Of a stretch of 64,000 nt of DNA, positions 35,805-45,449 are shown one piece after another. The DNA is taken from assembly GCF_003853415.1 (NCBI RefSeq), contig NZ_QTPP01000031.1:27579-91578 (forward strand). The letters are read 5' to 3'. The position numbers were made by a program, and so were the translations under genes. Under the pieces are notes generated by a model. It did no database searches, was not told where the DNA came from, and saw only the letters and a program-made list of their open reading frames with translations. Source of the stretch: Burkholderia sp. Bp9142 (GTDB taxonomy: Bacteria > Pseudomonadota > Gammaproteobacteria > Burkholderiales > Burkholderiaceae). The first letter of the stretch is position 1; each line of letters opens with the position of its first letter.

Positions 35805-37627
35805 CAGAGGCCGTTGATCTGGAGGCGCTTCAGCGTCTGCACGAGCGTGTCGTTGTCGGGCTCGAGCTTTTGCGCGGCACGCCACGCGGTGCGCGCGTCG
35901 TCCTGCGCGCCGCTCTTCCACAGCACCTCGCCGAGGTGCGCGCCGATCTCCGCGTTCGGCTGCAGCTCGTACGCGCGCCGCAGCACCTTCGCCGCGCCGG
36001 CGGCATCGCCCATCCGGTACTTCACCCAGCCGAGGCTGTCCATGATGTATGCATCGTTCGGCGCGAGCGACGCAGCCTTGTCGATCAGCTTGCTGGCTTC
36101 GGGCAGGCGCTGGTTGCGATCGGCCAGCGAATAGCCGAGCGCGTTGTACGCCTGCGGGTTGTCGGGCTGTGTGCGGATCAGCTCGCGCAGCTGCTTTTCC
36201 ATCGCCGCGTAGTGGCCGGTCTTCTCGGCAGCCATCGCATAGTCGTAGCGCAGGTCGGGATCGTCCGGGAAGTCCTGGACCGCCTGCGCGAGCCGCGCCT
36301 CGGCTTCCGGATAGCGCTTCGCGGTGAACAGGATCGACGCGTCGGTGCGCGCGACCACGGCCGCATCGCGCGGGTCGCTGATCGGCAGGTCGTCGAGCAC
36401 CTTGCGCGCCTCGTCGGTCTTGCCCTGTTTCTGCAGCAGCTGTGCGCGCGTGATCTGGGCGGGCAGGTAGTGCTGGCTCGTCTGGTCGACCTTGTCGAGC
36501 CATTGCGACGCCTGCGCGTCGTTGCCCTGCTCGATCGAGATCTGCGCGAGATAGATGTAGCCCTGGCCGACGTCGAGATTCGGCTGCTTGTCGCCGAGCT
36601 GCACGTACTGCTTCAGGTACGCGCTCGCGTCGTCGAGCTTCTTCTGCTGGATCTTGATCAGCGCGAGCGCCATCAGCGGCGTCGGATCCTTCGAGTCGAG
36701 CTTGCGCATCGTCTCGAACTGCTTGCGCGCGTCGTCGAGGCGGTCGTCGGCGAGATAGAGCTGCGACAGCGCGAGCCGCGCATCGCGCGACTTCGGATTC
36801 TGCTGAACATACTTCTCGAACGACGCGATGCCGGCCGCGCGCTCCGCGGGCCCCATCTGCGACAGCATCAGCGCCGCCGGCAGATAGTCGGGACGGATCT
36901 GCAGCGCCTGCTTCAGCGATTGCGCGGCGCCTTCCTTGTCGTCGACCGCCAGTTGCTGCCGCGCGATCGCGAGCTGCGCCTCGGGGCGGTTCAGGTCGTT
37001 CTTCAGCATGTCCTTCAGCACCGCGAGGCCGGCGACGCGGTCGGAGCCGCGCACCAGCAGCGCCTGCAGCGCGAGGATCGCGGGGCCGCGCGTTTCGCCG
37101 GTCGCGCGGGCGAGCTCGCGCGCGAGCATCGGCTGCGCGTCGGCCGGCTTGCCGGCGAGCACGAGCAGCGCGGCGTCGACTTGCGACGCGCGGTTCGAAT
37201 CGGGCGCGTACTGGCGCCACAGATTGGCCGCGGACAAGGCGTCGGCCGGGCTTTGCGCGCTGAGTGCGATCTCGGTCGCCCGCTGCGCCATGCGCGGATC
37301 GCGCGTGTCGCGGGCGAGGGCGAGGTAGGTCTGGTAGGCCGGCGCCGGCTGGTTGCGCTGGAGTGCCACTTCGGCGGCCAGCACCTGATAGACGATCTGA
37401 CTCGTCAGCGGGACGCCCGGGAGATCCTTTTTCTCGTCCGGCATCACGTGCTCGAACGCACCCTGCGGCTCCGCGTCGTCCGATGCCGGAGCCTGCGCGT
37501 GAGCCGGGAAGGCGGTGAGGGTCCACGCGGCGAACAGCGCGGCGCCGAGCGCACGGCGGACCGGGAAGGCGCGCGCGCCGCGCTCGGCGGCGGGGCGCTT
37601 CAGAAGCAGCTTCGAGGGCAAGGTCAT
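35804..37627 (-). CDS. tetratricopeptide-repeat periplasmic protein
   Basis: A 607-residue protein with a signal peptide (AAWTLTAFPAHA-QAP) and then mostly TPR helices: AAEVALQRNQPAPAYQTYLALAR, LALSQLYLADDRLDDARKQFETM, NALGYSLADRNQRLPEASKLI, DSLGWVKYRMGDAAGAAKVLRRAY. It is always found upstream of lolB in these bacteria and probably works at the envelope as an assembly scaffold. The precise role is unknown. Confidence 0.88.
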   Translation of the reverse strand: MTLPSKLLLKRPAAERGARAFPVRRALGAALFAAWTLTAFPAHAQAPASDDAEPQGAFEHVMPDEKKDLPGVPLTSQIVYQVLAAEVALQRNQPAPAYQTYLALARDTRDPRMAQRATEIALSAQSPADALSAANLWRQYAPDSNRASQVDAALLVLAGKPADAQPMLARELARATGETRGPAILALQALLVRGSDRVAGLAVLKDMLKNDLNRPEAQLAIARQQLAVDDKEGAAQSLKQALQIRPDYLPAALMLSQMGPAERAAGIASFEKYVQQNPKSRDARLALSQLYLADDRLDDARKQFETMRKLDSKDPTPLMALALIKIQQKKLDDASAYLKQYVQLGDKQPNLDVGQGYIYLAQISIEQGNDAQASQWLDKVDQTSQHYLPAQITRAQLLQKQGKTDEARKVLDDLPISDPRDAAVVARTDASILFTAKRYPEAEARLAQAVQDFPDDPDLRYDYAMAAEKTGHYAAMEKQLRELIRTQPDNPQAYNALGYSLADRNQRLPEASKLIDKAASLAPNDAYIMDSLGWVKYRMGDAAGAAKVLRRAYELQPNAEIGAHLGEVLWKSGAQDDARTAWRAAQKLEPDNDTLVQTLKRLQINGL

Positions 37628-37713
37628 GGAAATCCGTTCGATGTTTCAACCGATTGTAACGCGCTCGCTACAATACACGCACGATCGTGAATCCCGTCTC
37701 AGACCCGCAAAAC

Positions 37714-38541
37714 ATGCCAGAGTTGCCAGAAGTCGAAGTCACGCGCCGGGGCATCGAGCCCTTTGTCGCGGGCCGCCGCGTCGAGCGTGTCGACGTCCGT
37801 ACCGCGATGCTGCGCTGGCCCGTGCCGGCGGGGCTCGCGGAGCAATTGCGCGCGCGCGAGGTGCTCGCCGTCGAGCGTCGCGGCAAGTACCTGTTGTTCG
37901 AGGTCGACGCGGGCTGGTTCATCGTTCATCTCGGGATGACGGGCACGCTGCGCGTGCTGCCCGCGGCCGGCGTGCCGGTCGCCGCGAAACACGACCACAT
38001 CGACTGGATCTTCGACGAATTCGTGCTACGGTTCCGCGATCCGCGCCGCTTCGGCGCCGTGCTGTGGCACCCGCGCGAAGCGGGCGACGTGCATGCGCAT
38101 CCGCTGCTCGCGAGCCTCGGCGTCGAGCCGTTCTCGCCGGCGTTCACCGGCGCGCTGCTGCACGCGCGCACACGCGGCCGCACGGTATCGGTCAAGCAGG
38201 CGCTGCTCGCGGGCGACATGGTCGTCGGCGTCGGCAACATCTATGCGTCGGAGAGCCTGTTTCGCGCCGGCATTCGGCCGACGACCGCCGCCGGCAAGGT
38301 ATCGCTGCCGCGCTACGAACGACTGGCCGACGCGGTGCGCGCGACGCTCGCCGACGCGATCGAGCGCGGCGGCAGCACGTTGCGCGATTTCGTCGGCAGC
38401 AACGGCGAAAGCGGCTATTTCCAGCTCGACTGCTTCGTCTACGACCGTGCCGGGTTGCCTTGCCGCGTATGCGGCACCCCGATCCGCCAGATCGTGCAGG
38501 GTCAGCGCTCGACCTATTACTGCCCGACCTGCCAGCGTTGA
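37714..38541 (+). CDS. mutM: formamidopyrimidine-DNA glycosylase
   Basis: A 275-residue base-excision repair enzyme that removes 8-oxoguanine and ring-opened purines. It must start MPELPEVE because Pro2 is the catalytic nucleophile after Met removal, so the ATG at 37714 is certain. It has the RRGKYLLFEV lysine block, the helix-two-turn-helix region VVGVGNIYASESLFRAGI and a C-terminal zinc finger (CRVCGTP ... CPTC). mutY follows 37 bp later, placing both GO-system repair genes together; divergent from the TPR gene. Confidence 0.97.
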   Translation: MPELPEVEVTRRGIEPFVAGRRVERVDVRTAMLRWPVPAGLAEQLRAREVLAVERRGKYLLFEVDAGWFIVHLGMTGTLRVLPAAGVPVAAKHDHIDWIFDEFVLRFRDPRRFGAVLWHPREAGDVHAHPLLASLGVEPFSPAFTGALLHARTRGRTVSVKQALLAGDMVVGVGNIYASESLFRAGIRPTTAAGKVSLPRYERLADAVRATLADAIERGGSTLRDFVGSNGESGYFQLDCFVYDRAGLPCRVCGTPIRQIVQGQRSTYYCPTCQR

Positions 38542-38578
38542 GCCCCGCGTTGAAACCTCTTTCCAAAGATTCGAACAC

Positions 38579-39685
38579 TTGAAGCCGCCCCGCATCGCTC
38601 CCGCTCCGTTCCCCGTCACGCCGCTGCACCGCACGTTCGCCACGCGCCTGATCGCCTGGCAGCGCGTGCACGGTCGCCACGACCTGCCGTGGCAGAACAC
38701 CCGCGATCCCTACTGGATCTGGCTGTCGGAAATCATGCTGCAGCAGACGCAGGTCTCGACCGTCGTCCCGTATTACGCGCGCTTTCTCGAGCGCTTTCCC
38801 GACGTCGCCGCGCTCGCGGCCGCGCCGTCCGACGACGTGATGGCGCTGTGGGCCGGGCTCGGCTACTACTCGCGCGCACGCAACCTGCACCGCTGCGCGC
38901 AGGTCGTCGTCGCCGAGCATGGCGGTGTATTCCCGTCGACGCCGGAAGCGCTCGCCGAACTGCCGGGCATCGGCCGCTCGACGGCCGCGGCGATCGCGTC
39001 GTTCGCGTACGGTGCGCGCGCGACGATCCTCGACGGCAACGTGAAGCGCGTGCTGGCGCGGGTGTTCGGGGTCGAGGGCTTTCCGGGCGAGAAGCGTGTC
39101 GAGAACGACATGTGGGCGCTGGCCGAATCGCTGCTGCCGGATGCCGCGAACGCGGCCGACGTGAGCGCCTATACACAGGGGCTGATGGATCTCGGCGCGA
39201 CGCTGTGCGTGCGCGGCAAGCCGGATTGCGCGCGCTGTCCGTTCGCGGGCGACTGCGTCGCGCAATCGACGGGCCGGCAGCGCGAACTGCCGGCCGCGCG
39301 GCCGAAGAAGGCCGTGCCGACGCGCAAGACCTGGATGCTCGTGCTGCGCGACGGCGATGCCGTGCTGCTCGAGCGGCGTCCGCCCGCCGGGATCTGGGGC
39401 GGCCTGTGGTGCCTGCCGCAGGCCGACGGCGATGCTGCCCTCGCGGAACTCGCCCGCGGCTTCGGCGGCGGCGGCCCGATGCCGCTCGCGCCGTTTACGC
39501 ACACGTTCACGCATTTCCGGCTCGAGATCGAGCCGCGGCTGAGCGACATGACGAACGGCGGGTTGCCGGACGCGTACGCGCAGGACGCCGAGACGGCGTG
39601 GGTGCCGCTCGCCGGGCTCGACGCGTACGGCGTGCCGGCGCCCGTGCGCAAGCTGCTCGATGCGCTGAGCGGGCCGCTGCTGTAA
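38579..39685 (+). CDS. mutY: A/G-specific adenine glycosylase
   Basis: A 368-residue glycosylase that removes adenine opposite 8-oxoguanine. It shows LPWQNTRDPYWIWLSEIMLQQT, the helix-hairpin-helix LPGIGRSTAAAIASFAYG, the catalytic Asp in TILDGNVKRVLAR, and a 4Fe-4S loop C-x6-C-x2-C-x5-C (CVRGKPDCARCPFAGDC). The C-terminal NUDIX-like domain has WGGLWCLPQ and FTHTFTHFRLEIE. The probable start is a TTG at 38579; no ATG or GTG lies close before the domain. Confidence 0.94.
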   Translation: MKPPRIAPAPFPVTPLHRTFATRLIAWQRVHGRHDLPWQNTRDPYWIWLSEIMLQQTQVSTVVPYYARFLERFPDVAALAAAPSDDVMALWAGLGYYSRARNLHRCAQVVVAEHGGVFPSTPEALAELPGIGRSTAAAIASFAYGARATILDGNVKRVLARVFGVEGFPGEKRVENDMWALAESLLPDAANAADVSAYTQGLMDLGATLCVRGKPDCARCPFAGDCVAQSTGRQRELPAARPKKAVPTRKTWMLVLRDGDAVLLERRPPAGIWGGLWCLPQADGDAALAELARGFGGGGPMPLAPFTHTFTHFRLEIEPRLSDMTNGGLPDAYAQDAETAWVPLAGLDAYGVPAPVRKLLDALSGPLL

Positions 39686-39805
39686 CGAAAGGGGAAGGGC
39701 GCGGCGCGAGCAGCGCTTACGGAAGCGCCGGACCGCCGCGGGTGTTGCGCCCGTCAGGGTGGTTCGCGCGCCGATGCCGGTGCGACGCGGCAGGCCGGCC
39801 GGCGC

Positions 39806-40441
39806 CTACAGCCATCCGTGGCGGTCGAGCACGTGGTGCACGGCATCGATCCGTGCCCCGACATCCGGAAACTCCATCAGCTTCTGCCGCGCGCGCAGGT
39901 CGAGCGGCAGCAGTTCCGCGAGGCGGTTCGACACCCAGCTCGGGTCGTCGAGACGGAACGGTTCGCCGAACGGCATCTTGTCCGGTTCGGATTTCTTCAG
40001 CGCCTCGATGATGCGCTCGAGCACCTCGGCGCACGAGCCGAATTGCGCGAGCGCCTGCTCGCCTTCGAGCGGGATGTCGTCGGGCAGCGGCTCCGCGATC
40101 CCGACCAGCAGTCCGTTGCCTTCGACGCGATGCGACAGCAGCTCGAAACGCTGCGTGCCGATCGCCTGCAGGTACAGCATCCCGAATTCGCCGGTGTCGC
40201 ACTCGGTGATGCGCGCCATGCAGCCGATGGTCTCGGGCACCGACACGGCGCCGTCCTGCGCGACCTCGGGGCCGCTCTTCAGCAGGCACACGCCGAACGG
40301 CGCGTCGTCGCGCAGGCAGGCGCGGCACATGTCGAGATAGCGTGCCTCGAACACCTTGAGCGGCAGCCAGCCACCGGGGAACAGCACTGTGTGCAGCGGA
40401 AACAGCGGCAGGTCGATCAGGGTGGTCGATAGGGTGGACAT
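39806..40441 (-). CDS. LON N-terminal (substrate-binding) domain protein
   Basis: A 211-residue stand-alone LON substrate-binding domain without the ATPase or protease. It shows LPLFPLHTVLFPGGWLPLKVFEARYLDM, FGVCLLKSGPEV, the GCMARITECDTGEFGMLYL strand and QAIGTQRFEL. In bacteria such proteins are cytosolic and of unknown function. The ATG at 40441 starts 12 residues before the domain. It precedes rapZ by only 25 bp on its other side, same strand. Confidence 0.9.
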   Translation of the reverse strand: MSTLSTTLIDLPLFPLHTVLFPGGWLPLKVFEARYLDMCRACLRDDAPFGVCLLKSGPEVAQDGAVSVPETIGCMARITECDTGEFGMLYLQAIGTQRFELLSHRVEGNGLLVGIAEPLPDDIPLEGEQALAQFGSCAEVLERIIEALKKSEPDKMPFGEPFRLDDPSWVSNRLAELLPLDLRARQKLMEFPDVGARIDAVHHVLDRHGWL

Positions 40442-40466
40442 GGCGCGCCGGTGAGAGAGGGTGTCG

Positions 40467-41375
40467 CTAAGGTCGGGCGACCTCGGCGACGAGCCGCGAC
40501 GACGCGTCGACATCCACGGGCGCGTCACGATGCCGCACGATCACGTTCGCATCGTGCGCGAGGCGCGCGGCGAGCGTTTCCGCAATGAACACCGAGCGAT
40601 GCTGACCGCCCGTGCAGCCGATGGCGACGGTCAGGTAGCTGCGGTTGTCTTCGCGAAAGTGCGGCAGCCATTTCATCAGGAACGCATGGATGTCGTCGAT
40701 CATCTGGTGGACGATCGGCAATGCGTCGAGAAAGGCGATGACCGGCTGGTCCAGCCCGGTGAGCGGGCGCAGCTCATGGTCGTAGTACGGATTCGGCAGC
40801 GCGCGCACGTCGAACATCAGGTCGGCATCGAGCGGCACGCCGCGCTTGAAGCCGAACGACTCGAACATCACCATCAGGTCGTTGTTCTTCTGCTCGATGA
40901 AGCGCTTGACCCACGTGCGCAGCACGTTCGCGCGCAGCGTGCTCGTATCGATCTGGTGACCGAATTCGGCGAGCGGCGCGACCAGGTCGCGCTCGCGCTC
41001 GATCGCTTCCTCGAGCGACGACAGCAGCCCGACGTTCGCGTCGTGCGACGGCGAGCCGGACAGCGGGTGGCGCCGGCGCGTTTCGGAGAAGCGCTGGATC
41101 AGCGCCTGCGTGCTCGCGTTGAGAAACAGCACACGGACATCGTGCTCGAGCGACAGCGAGCGGATCAGGCCGGGCATTTCGTCGAGCGAGGCGCTCGAAC
41201 GCGCATCGATCGCGACCGCGAGCCGGTGCTGGCCGCCCTCGGCAAGGTAGCGGGCGAGTTCGGGGAGCACGTGCGGCGGCAGGTTGTCGACGCAGTAATA
41301 GCCTGCGTCCTCAAGCGCGTTCAGCGCGACGGACTTGCCTGAGCCGGAGATGCCGGTGATGAGGACGATGCGCAT
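40467..41375 (-). CDS. rapZ: RNase adapter protein RapZ
   Basis: A 302-residue protein with an N-terminal P-loop (MRIVLITGISGSGKSVALNAL) and the C-terminal RNA-binding domain with IGCTGGQHRSVFIAETLA. In E. coli RapZ guides RNase E to the GlmZ small RNA and controls GlmS; outside enterobacteria the role is less clear. The ATG at 41375 is the family start; the frame opens ten codons earlier. It lies next to hprK and ptsN, the conserved nitrogen-PTS neighbourhood. Confidence 0.93.
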   Translation of the reverse strand: MRIVLITGISGSGKSVALNALEDAGYYCVDNLPPHVLPELARYLAEGGQHRLAVAIDARSSASLDEMPGLIRSLSLEHDVRVLFLNASTQALIQRFSETRRRHPLSGSPSHDANVGLLSSLEEAIERERDLVAPLAEFGHQIDTSTLRANVLRTWVKRFIEQKNNDLMVMFESFGFKRGVPLDADLMFDVRALPNPYYDHELRPLTGLDQPVIAFLDALPIVHQMIDDIHAFLMKWLPHFREDNRSYLTVAIGCTGGQHRSVFIAETLAARLAHDANVIVRHRDAPVDVDASSRLVAEVARP

Positions 41376-41450
41376 GGGAAGCAGAGAATCCTGACGTTTC
41401 ATCATAGCACCGGCTCGACGCGTCGGCGCTGCGAGGCCGGCGCGGGGAAG

Positions 41451-42419
41451 TTACACGAGCTTGCCGGGGAACTGGCTGTCGGGATCTTGCATCGCGAGTC
41501 GTTGCCGATCCATGAAATCGCGCAACGTGTCGATTCCGCGCAACTGCAGGATCGTGTTCCGCACGGCCGCCTCGACCAGCACCGCGAGGTTGCGGCCAGC
41601 CGCCACCTGGATCGTGACCTTGCTGATCGGCAGACCGAGCACGTCGACCGTCTGGCTTTCCAGCGGCAGCCGCTGGAATTCGCCGTCCGGGCGGCGCACG
41701 AGCTGGACGATCAGCTTCAGCTTCATTTTCCGGCGCACGGCGGTTTCACCGAAGATCGTCTTGATGTCGAGCAGGCCGAGGCCGCGCACTTCGAGCAGAT
41801 TCTGCAGCAGCGGCGGGCAGCGGCCTTCGACGAAATCGGGGCCAAGTCGGACGAAGTCGACTGCGTCGTCGGCGACGAGGCCGTGGCCGCGGCTGATGAG
41901 TTCGAGGCCGAGTTCGCTCTTGCCGAGCCCGGAGTCGCCGGTGAGCAGCACGCCCATTCCGAGGATGTCGAGGAACACGCCGTGCAGCGTCGCGCGCGGC
42001 GCGAGGATGCGCGACATGTAGAGCCGCAGGCTGTCGATCACCGCGGCGGCCGACATCGGCGTCGTGAACAGCGGCGTGGACGAGCGCGTGCAGCGCAGCA
42101 CGAGTTCGGGCGGCGCGGCGGCGCCGCCGGCGACGACGAGGAACGGCGGTTCGAGCGCGATCAGTTCGGCCATGTGGCGCGAACGGTCTTCGTCGGTCTG
42201 CCGCTGGTAGTAGTCGATCTCGGCTTCGCCGAGCACCTGGATCCGGTTCGGGTGGATCAGGTTCAGGTGGCCGACGAGGTCGGCGCTCGACGTCGCGTTG
42301 CCGACGGTGTCGGCCGAAAAACCGCGCTCCCAGCCTTCATGCCCCGTCAGCCAGCTCAGCTTCAGCGTGGCCGCGTTGTCGTCGAAGATGCTCTGGGCGT
42401 TGATGCTGGACGTATCCAT
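41451..42419 (-). CDS. hprK: HPr kinase/phosphorylase
   Basis: A 322-residue enzyme. The N-terminal Mur-like domain precedes the kinase domain with Walker A GDSGLGKS (about 161-168), the second-strand HGLVADDAV, and the signature LEVRGLGLLDIKTIFG. In Gram-positives it phosphorylates Ser46 of HPr; in proteobacteria it is tied to the nitrogen PTS and to rapZ/ptsN clusters. The start at 42419 begins MDTSSINAQSIFDD. It lies between ptsN and rapZ on the minus strand. Confidence 0.95.
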   Translation of the reverse strand: MDTSSINAQSIFDDNAATLKLSWLTGHEGWERGFSADTVGNATSSADLVGHLNLIHPNRIQVLGEAEIDYYQRQTDEDRSRHMAELIALEPPFLVVAGGAAAPPELVLRCTRSSTPLFTTPMSAAAVIDSLRLYMSRILAPRATLHGVFLDILGMGVLLTGDSGLGKSELGLELISRGHGLVADDAVDFVRLGPDFVEGRCPPLLQNLLEVRGLGLLDIKTIFGETAVRRKMKLKLIVQLVRRPDGEFQRLPLESQTVDVLGLPISKVTIQVAAGRNLAVLVEAAVRNTILQLRGIDTLRDFMDRQRLAMQDPDSQFPGKLV

Positions 42420-42548
42420 GACTCTCGTCACTCCAATGAGCCGGTGCATGCGCGCGGCGACGGGCGTCGCCATGCCGGACCGGCGCCGGGCGGCCCTGGA
42501 CGGCGGCGCGTGCCGCCTCGTTCGGGAAAATATTCCGCCCGGATCAAC

Positions 42549-43004
42549 TCAAGGTTGCCACTGAGTGAGCAGGTGATGCAACTCGGTGAGATCTGTTTCG
42601 TTGTGCAGACGCTCGCGTGCATCGCGATCGGACAGCAGTTGCGCGATTTCCGACAGGATCTCGAGGTGCTGCTGGGTGGCTTGCTCGGGGACGAGCAGGA
42701 AAATCAGGAGACCGACCGGCTGGCCGTCGGGCGCTTCGAACGGAATCGCGTCGGCGAGCCGCACGAACGCGGCGAGCGGGTGCTTGAGCCCCTTGATGCG
42801 CCCGTGCGGAATCGCGACGCCTTCGCCGAGCCCGGTCGAGCCGAGGCGCTCGCGCGCGAACAGGTTGTCCGTGACGGTGCTGCGGGCGATACCGTTCTGA
42901 TTTTCGAAGATCAGCCCGGCTTGTTCGAAGACGCGTTTCTTGCTGGTGACGGAGAGGTCGATGACGACGTTCTCGATGGGCAGGATTTTGGCTAGGCGAT
43001 TCAT
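42549..43004 (-). CDS. ptsN: PTS-Ntr EIIA component
   Basis: A 151-residue EIIA of the fructose/mannitol type. The phosphorylated His is about residue 67 in GEGVAIPHGRIKGLKHP, followed by VGLLIFLLVPEQATQQHLEILSEIAQLL. It is a regulator and not a sugar carrier: it controls potassium transport, PHB storage and nitrogen responses. The start MNRLAKILP at 43004 gives the usual length; the frame is open upstream with ATGs at 43061 and 43088 of unknown use. It lies 252 bp downstream of hpf, after a terminator, and 129 bp before hprK. Confidence 0.93.
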   Translation of the reverse strand: MNRLAKILPIENVVIDLSVTSKKRVFEQAGLIFENQNGIARSTVTDNLFARERLGSTGLGEGVAIPHGRIKGLKHPLAAFVRLADAIPFEAPDGQPVGLLIFLLVPEQATQQHLEILSEIAQLLSDRDARERLHNETDLTELHHLLTQWQP

Positions 43005-43210
43005 GTTGGCAGGCGATTGGGCGGCCTGGGGTCTCCTTGCGGCGGCAGACTGATTTTCCATGTTCGGCGATATCAAGGCGTTCGGCATCGGAACCTGCAA
43101 GGCAGCTACCGCACCCAACGCCCCCCCGGCGATAACCGGAACATTATAGAGCACAGCCGCGTGCGTGGCGCAGCATGGACGGACCGGTCGCACCACTGCC
43201 GCCCGGGCAC

Positions 43211-43236
43211 AAAAAAAACGCCCGGCGAACCGGGCG
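43211..43236 (-). terminator. intrinsic terminator of hpf
   Basis: On the minus strand CGCCCGG-TTCG-CCGGGCG, a 7-bp stem with a stable tetraloop, followed by eight T. It separates rpoN-hpf from ptsN-hprK-rapZ. Confidence 0.92.
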
Positions 43237-43256
43237 GCTGTGTGTTGCGGTGAGCG

Positions 43257-43616
43257 TTATTGCGGCGGCAGTTCGATCTGGTCGATCGACGGCTGCAGCT
43301 TGATCGGGTCGTGCGCATGGGTCTGCAGACGCTCCATGTGCTTGACGACCTGGCGATCCAGCTTGTCGATCAGCAGATCGATCGCAGCGTACAGGTTGCC
43401 GTTTGCGCTTTCGACGAAGATGTCCTTGCCCTTCAGGTGCAGGTTGATTTCCGCGCGCTGCTGCTTGTCCTTTTCCTTGTGGTTGTCGACCGAGAGGATC
43501 ACAGTGCCATCGATTACCTGATCGCTATGGCGTAGCACCCGGTCCAGCTTGGTGATCACGTATTCGCGAATTGCAGGCGTGACTTCGAGATGATGTCCAC
43601 TGATCTTCAGGTTCAT
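43257..43616 (-). CDS. hpf: ribosome hibernation promoting factor
   Basis: A 119-residue HPF/YfiA-type protein that binds the 30S decoding centre in stationary phase and helps form inactive 100S ribosomes. It begins MNLKISGHHLEVTPAIREYV and has INLHLKGKDIFVESANGNLYAAIDLLIDKLDRQV, the beta-alpha RNA-binding face. The short tail lacks the second domain of the long form. It lies 159 bp downstream of rpoN, the usual rpoN-hpf-ptsN order. Confidence 0.95.
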   Translation of the reverse strand: MNLKISGHHLEVTPAIREYVITKLDRVLRHSDQVIDGTVILSVDNHKEKDKQQRAEINLHLKGKDIFVESANGNLYAAIDLLIDKLDRQVVKHMERLQTHAHDPIKLQPSIDQIELPPQ

Positions 43617-43775
43617 AGTGCTTCTCCAAGCGAGTGACCACCCGGCCGCATCGAGGCGGCGCTCCGGTCGACTTGCCCCTGCCGCATGTGGCGGCAGATT
43701 CGCGGACAGGTCGCCCGGCCTGTTCCCCGTGTGCGCGGTGGCCGGAACACGCCTGCCGCCGGGCAGGCAGCAGGC

Positions 43776-45281
43776 TTAAAGAGACTTGCGCAGATTCACT
43801 GCCGGGATTTTGAGGGCTTCGCGATACTTGGCAACCGTGCGGCGCGCAACCACGAATCCCTGTTCTGCCAGCAGCTCGGCAATGCGGCTGTCCGAAAGTG
43901 GCGATTTTGGGTCTTCAGCTCCTATCAGTTGCTTGATCAGGGCTCGGATGGCGGTCGACGATGCGGCGCCTCCGGTGTCGGTCGAAACGTGTGATCCGAA
44001 GAAGTACTTAAATTCAAGCGTCCCGAACGGGGTCAGCATGTACTTCCCGGTTGTCACACGGCTGACAGTCGACTCGTGTAGGCCCAGCGTATCAGCAATT
44101 TCCCGCAAAACCAAGGGGCGCATGGCAATTTCACCGTGCGCAAAGAAATTCTTCTGACGTTCGACAATAGCCTGCGCGACACGCAGGATCGTGTCGAATC
44201 GCTGCTGGATGTTCTTGATCAGCCAGCGTGCTTCCTGCAACTGTTGTTTCAACGATCCGGCCGACGGATCGCCGCGGCTGTTGCGCAGGATGTTCGCGTA
44301 CAGGTTGTTGATCCGCAGGCGCGGCATCACTTCCGGGTTGAGTTCCGCGAGCCAGCCCTGGCCTGCCTTCTTCACGATGATGTCGGGTACGACGTAGTCG
44401 GCCTCGGCCTTGCCGTAGGCGGCGCCGGGGAACGGCTCCAGCGAGCGGATCAGCGCGTGCGCGTCGCGCAGCGCGTCGTCGCTCGCCTTCAGCTGCTTGC
44501 GCAGCCGCGTGAAGTCGCGCGCGGCGAGCAATTCGAGATGCTGCGACACGATTTCCAGCGCGAGCGTGCGGGTGGGGGACGGATCGAGGCGCAGCAGCTG
44601 CAGCTTCAAGCATTCGGAGGCCGAGCGGGCCCCGACCCCGGCCGGGTCGAAACTGTGCAGCAGCGCGAGCGCCGCGTTCAGTTCGTCACAGTCGATTTCC
44701 AGTTCCGGCGGCAGGTCGGCGAGCACTTCGTCGAGCGAGGCGGTCAGGTAGCCGTCATCGTCGAGCGATTCGATCAGGAACATCACCAGCGCGCGATCGC
44801 GCGGGCCGGCCTGCGTGACGCGCAATTGCGCGGACAGGTGGTCGCGCAGCGACGTCGCGGCTTCCTGCACCTGCAGCGGCGGGAGGTCGTCGTCGTCCGA
44901 GGCGCCGCTCGAGCGGCCGTACTCGTCGAGATTCCACTGCGGGCCGTCGCCGGCGTCACCCGACGCGTAGCTGTCGTATTCGTCGGCGCCGGCCGGCTCG
45001 TCGCGCTCGGCGCGATCGCTCGACTGGCTGCTGCCGTTCGCGGTGCCCGGGTCCATGTTTTGTCCGGGGGGCGTCTGCGCGATCAGCGATCCGTCCGCCG
45101 CGACACGCAGCGGACTCGCGATCCATTCGTCATCGTTCTCGAGCAGCGGGTTCTGCGCGACGGCCATCGCGACTTCCTGCTGCAGTTCGAGCGTCGACAG
45201 CTGCAGGAGCCGGATCGACTGCTGCAGTTGCGGTGTCAGCGCCAGGTGTTGCGACAGGCGGAGTTGAAGGCTGGCTTTCAT
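43776..45281 (-). CDS. rpoN: RNA polymerase sigma-54 factor
   Basis: A 501-residue sigma-54. Region I (MKASLQLRLSQHLALTPQLQQSIRLLQLS) is Gln/Leu-rich and contacts enhancer-binding proteins; region II is acidic; region III holds the core-binding and helix-turn-helix parts (REIADTLGLHESTVSRVT). The RpoN box is VARRTVAKYREAL near the end. It directs nitrogen, motility and storage genes through -24/-12 promoters. The ATG at 45281 is the conserved start. The 3' third is somewhat less G+C-rich than its surroundings. Confidence 0.97.
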   Translation of the reverse strand: MKASLQLRLSQHLALTPQLQQSIRLLQLSTLELQQEVAMAVAQNPLLENDDEWIASPLRVAADGSLIAQTPPGQNMDPGTANGSSQSSDRAERDEPAGADEYDSYASGDAGDGPQWNLDEYGRSSGASDDDDLPPLQVQEAATSLRDHLSAQLRVTQAGPRDRALVMFLIESLDDDGYLTASLDEVLADLPPELEIDCDELNAALALLHSFDPAGVGARSASECLKLQLLRLDPSPTRTLALEIVSQHLELLAARDFTRLRKQLKASDDALRDAHALIRSLEPFPGAAYGKAEADYVVPDIIVKKAGQGWLAELNPEVMPRLRINNLYANILRNSRGDPSAGSLKQQLQEARWLIKNIQQRFDTILRVAQAIVERQKNFFAHGEIAMRPLVLREIADTLGLHESTVSRVTTGKYMLTPFGTLEFKYFFGSHVSTDTGGAASSTAIRALIKQLIGAEDPKSPLSDSRIAELLAEQGFVVARRTVAKYREALKIPAVNLRKSL

Positions 45282-45449
45282 GGCAAGGAGGGAGTCATAC
45301 CGGCAGTTTGCCACGACCCAGGCGCATTGAGCCATCCGCGATTACGCGCGGCGCGGCGCCCGGCCGCGGGCAGGGCCGCCGTGCGGGGCACGCGGGCGCG
45401 GCCCCGCGCGGCGATGCCGGGCGGGGTGCAGCCAGCCACAGGGGGAAAG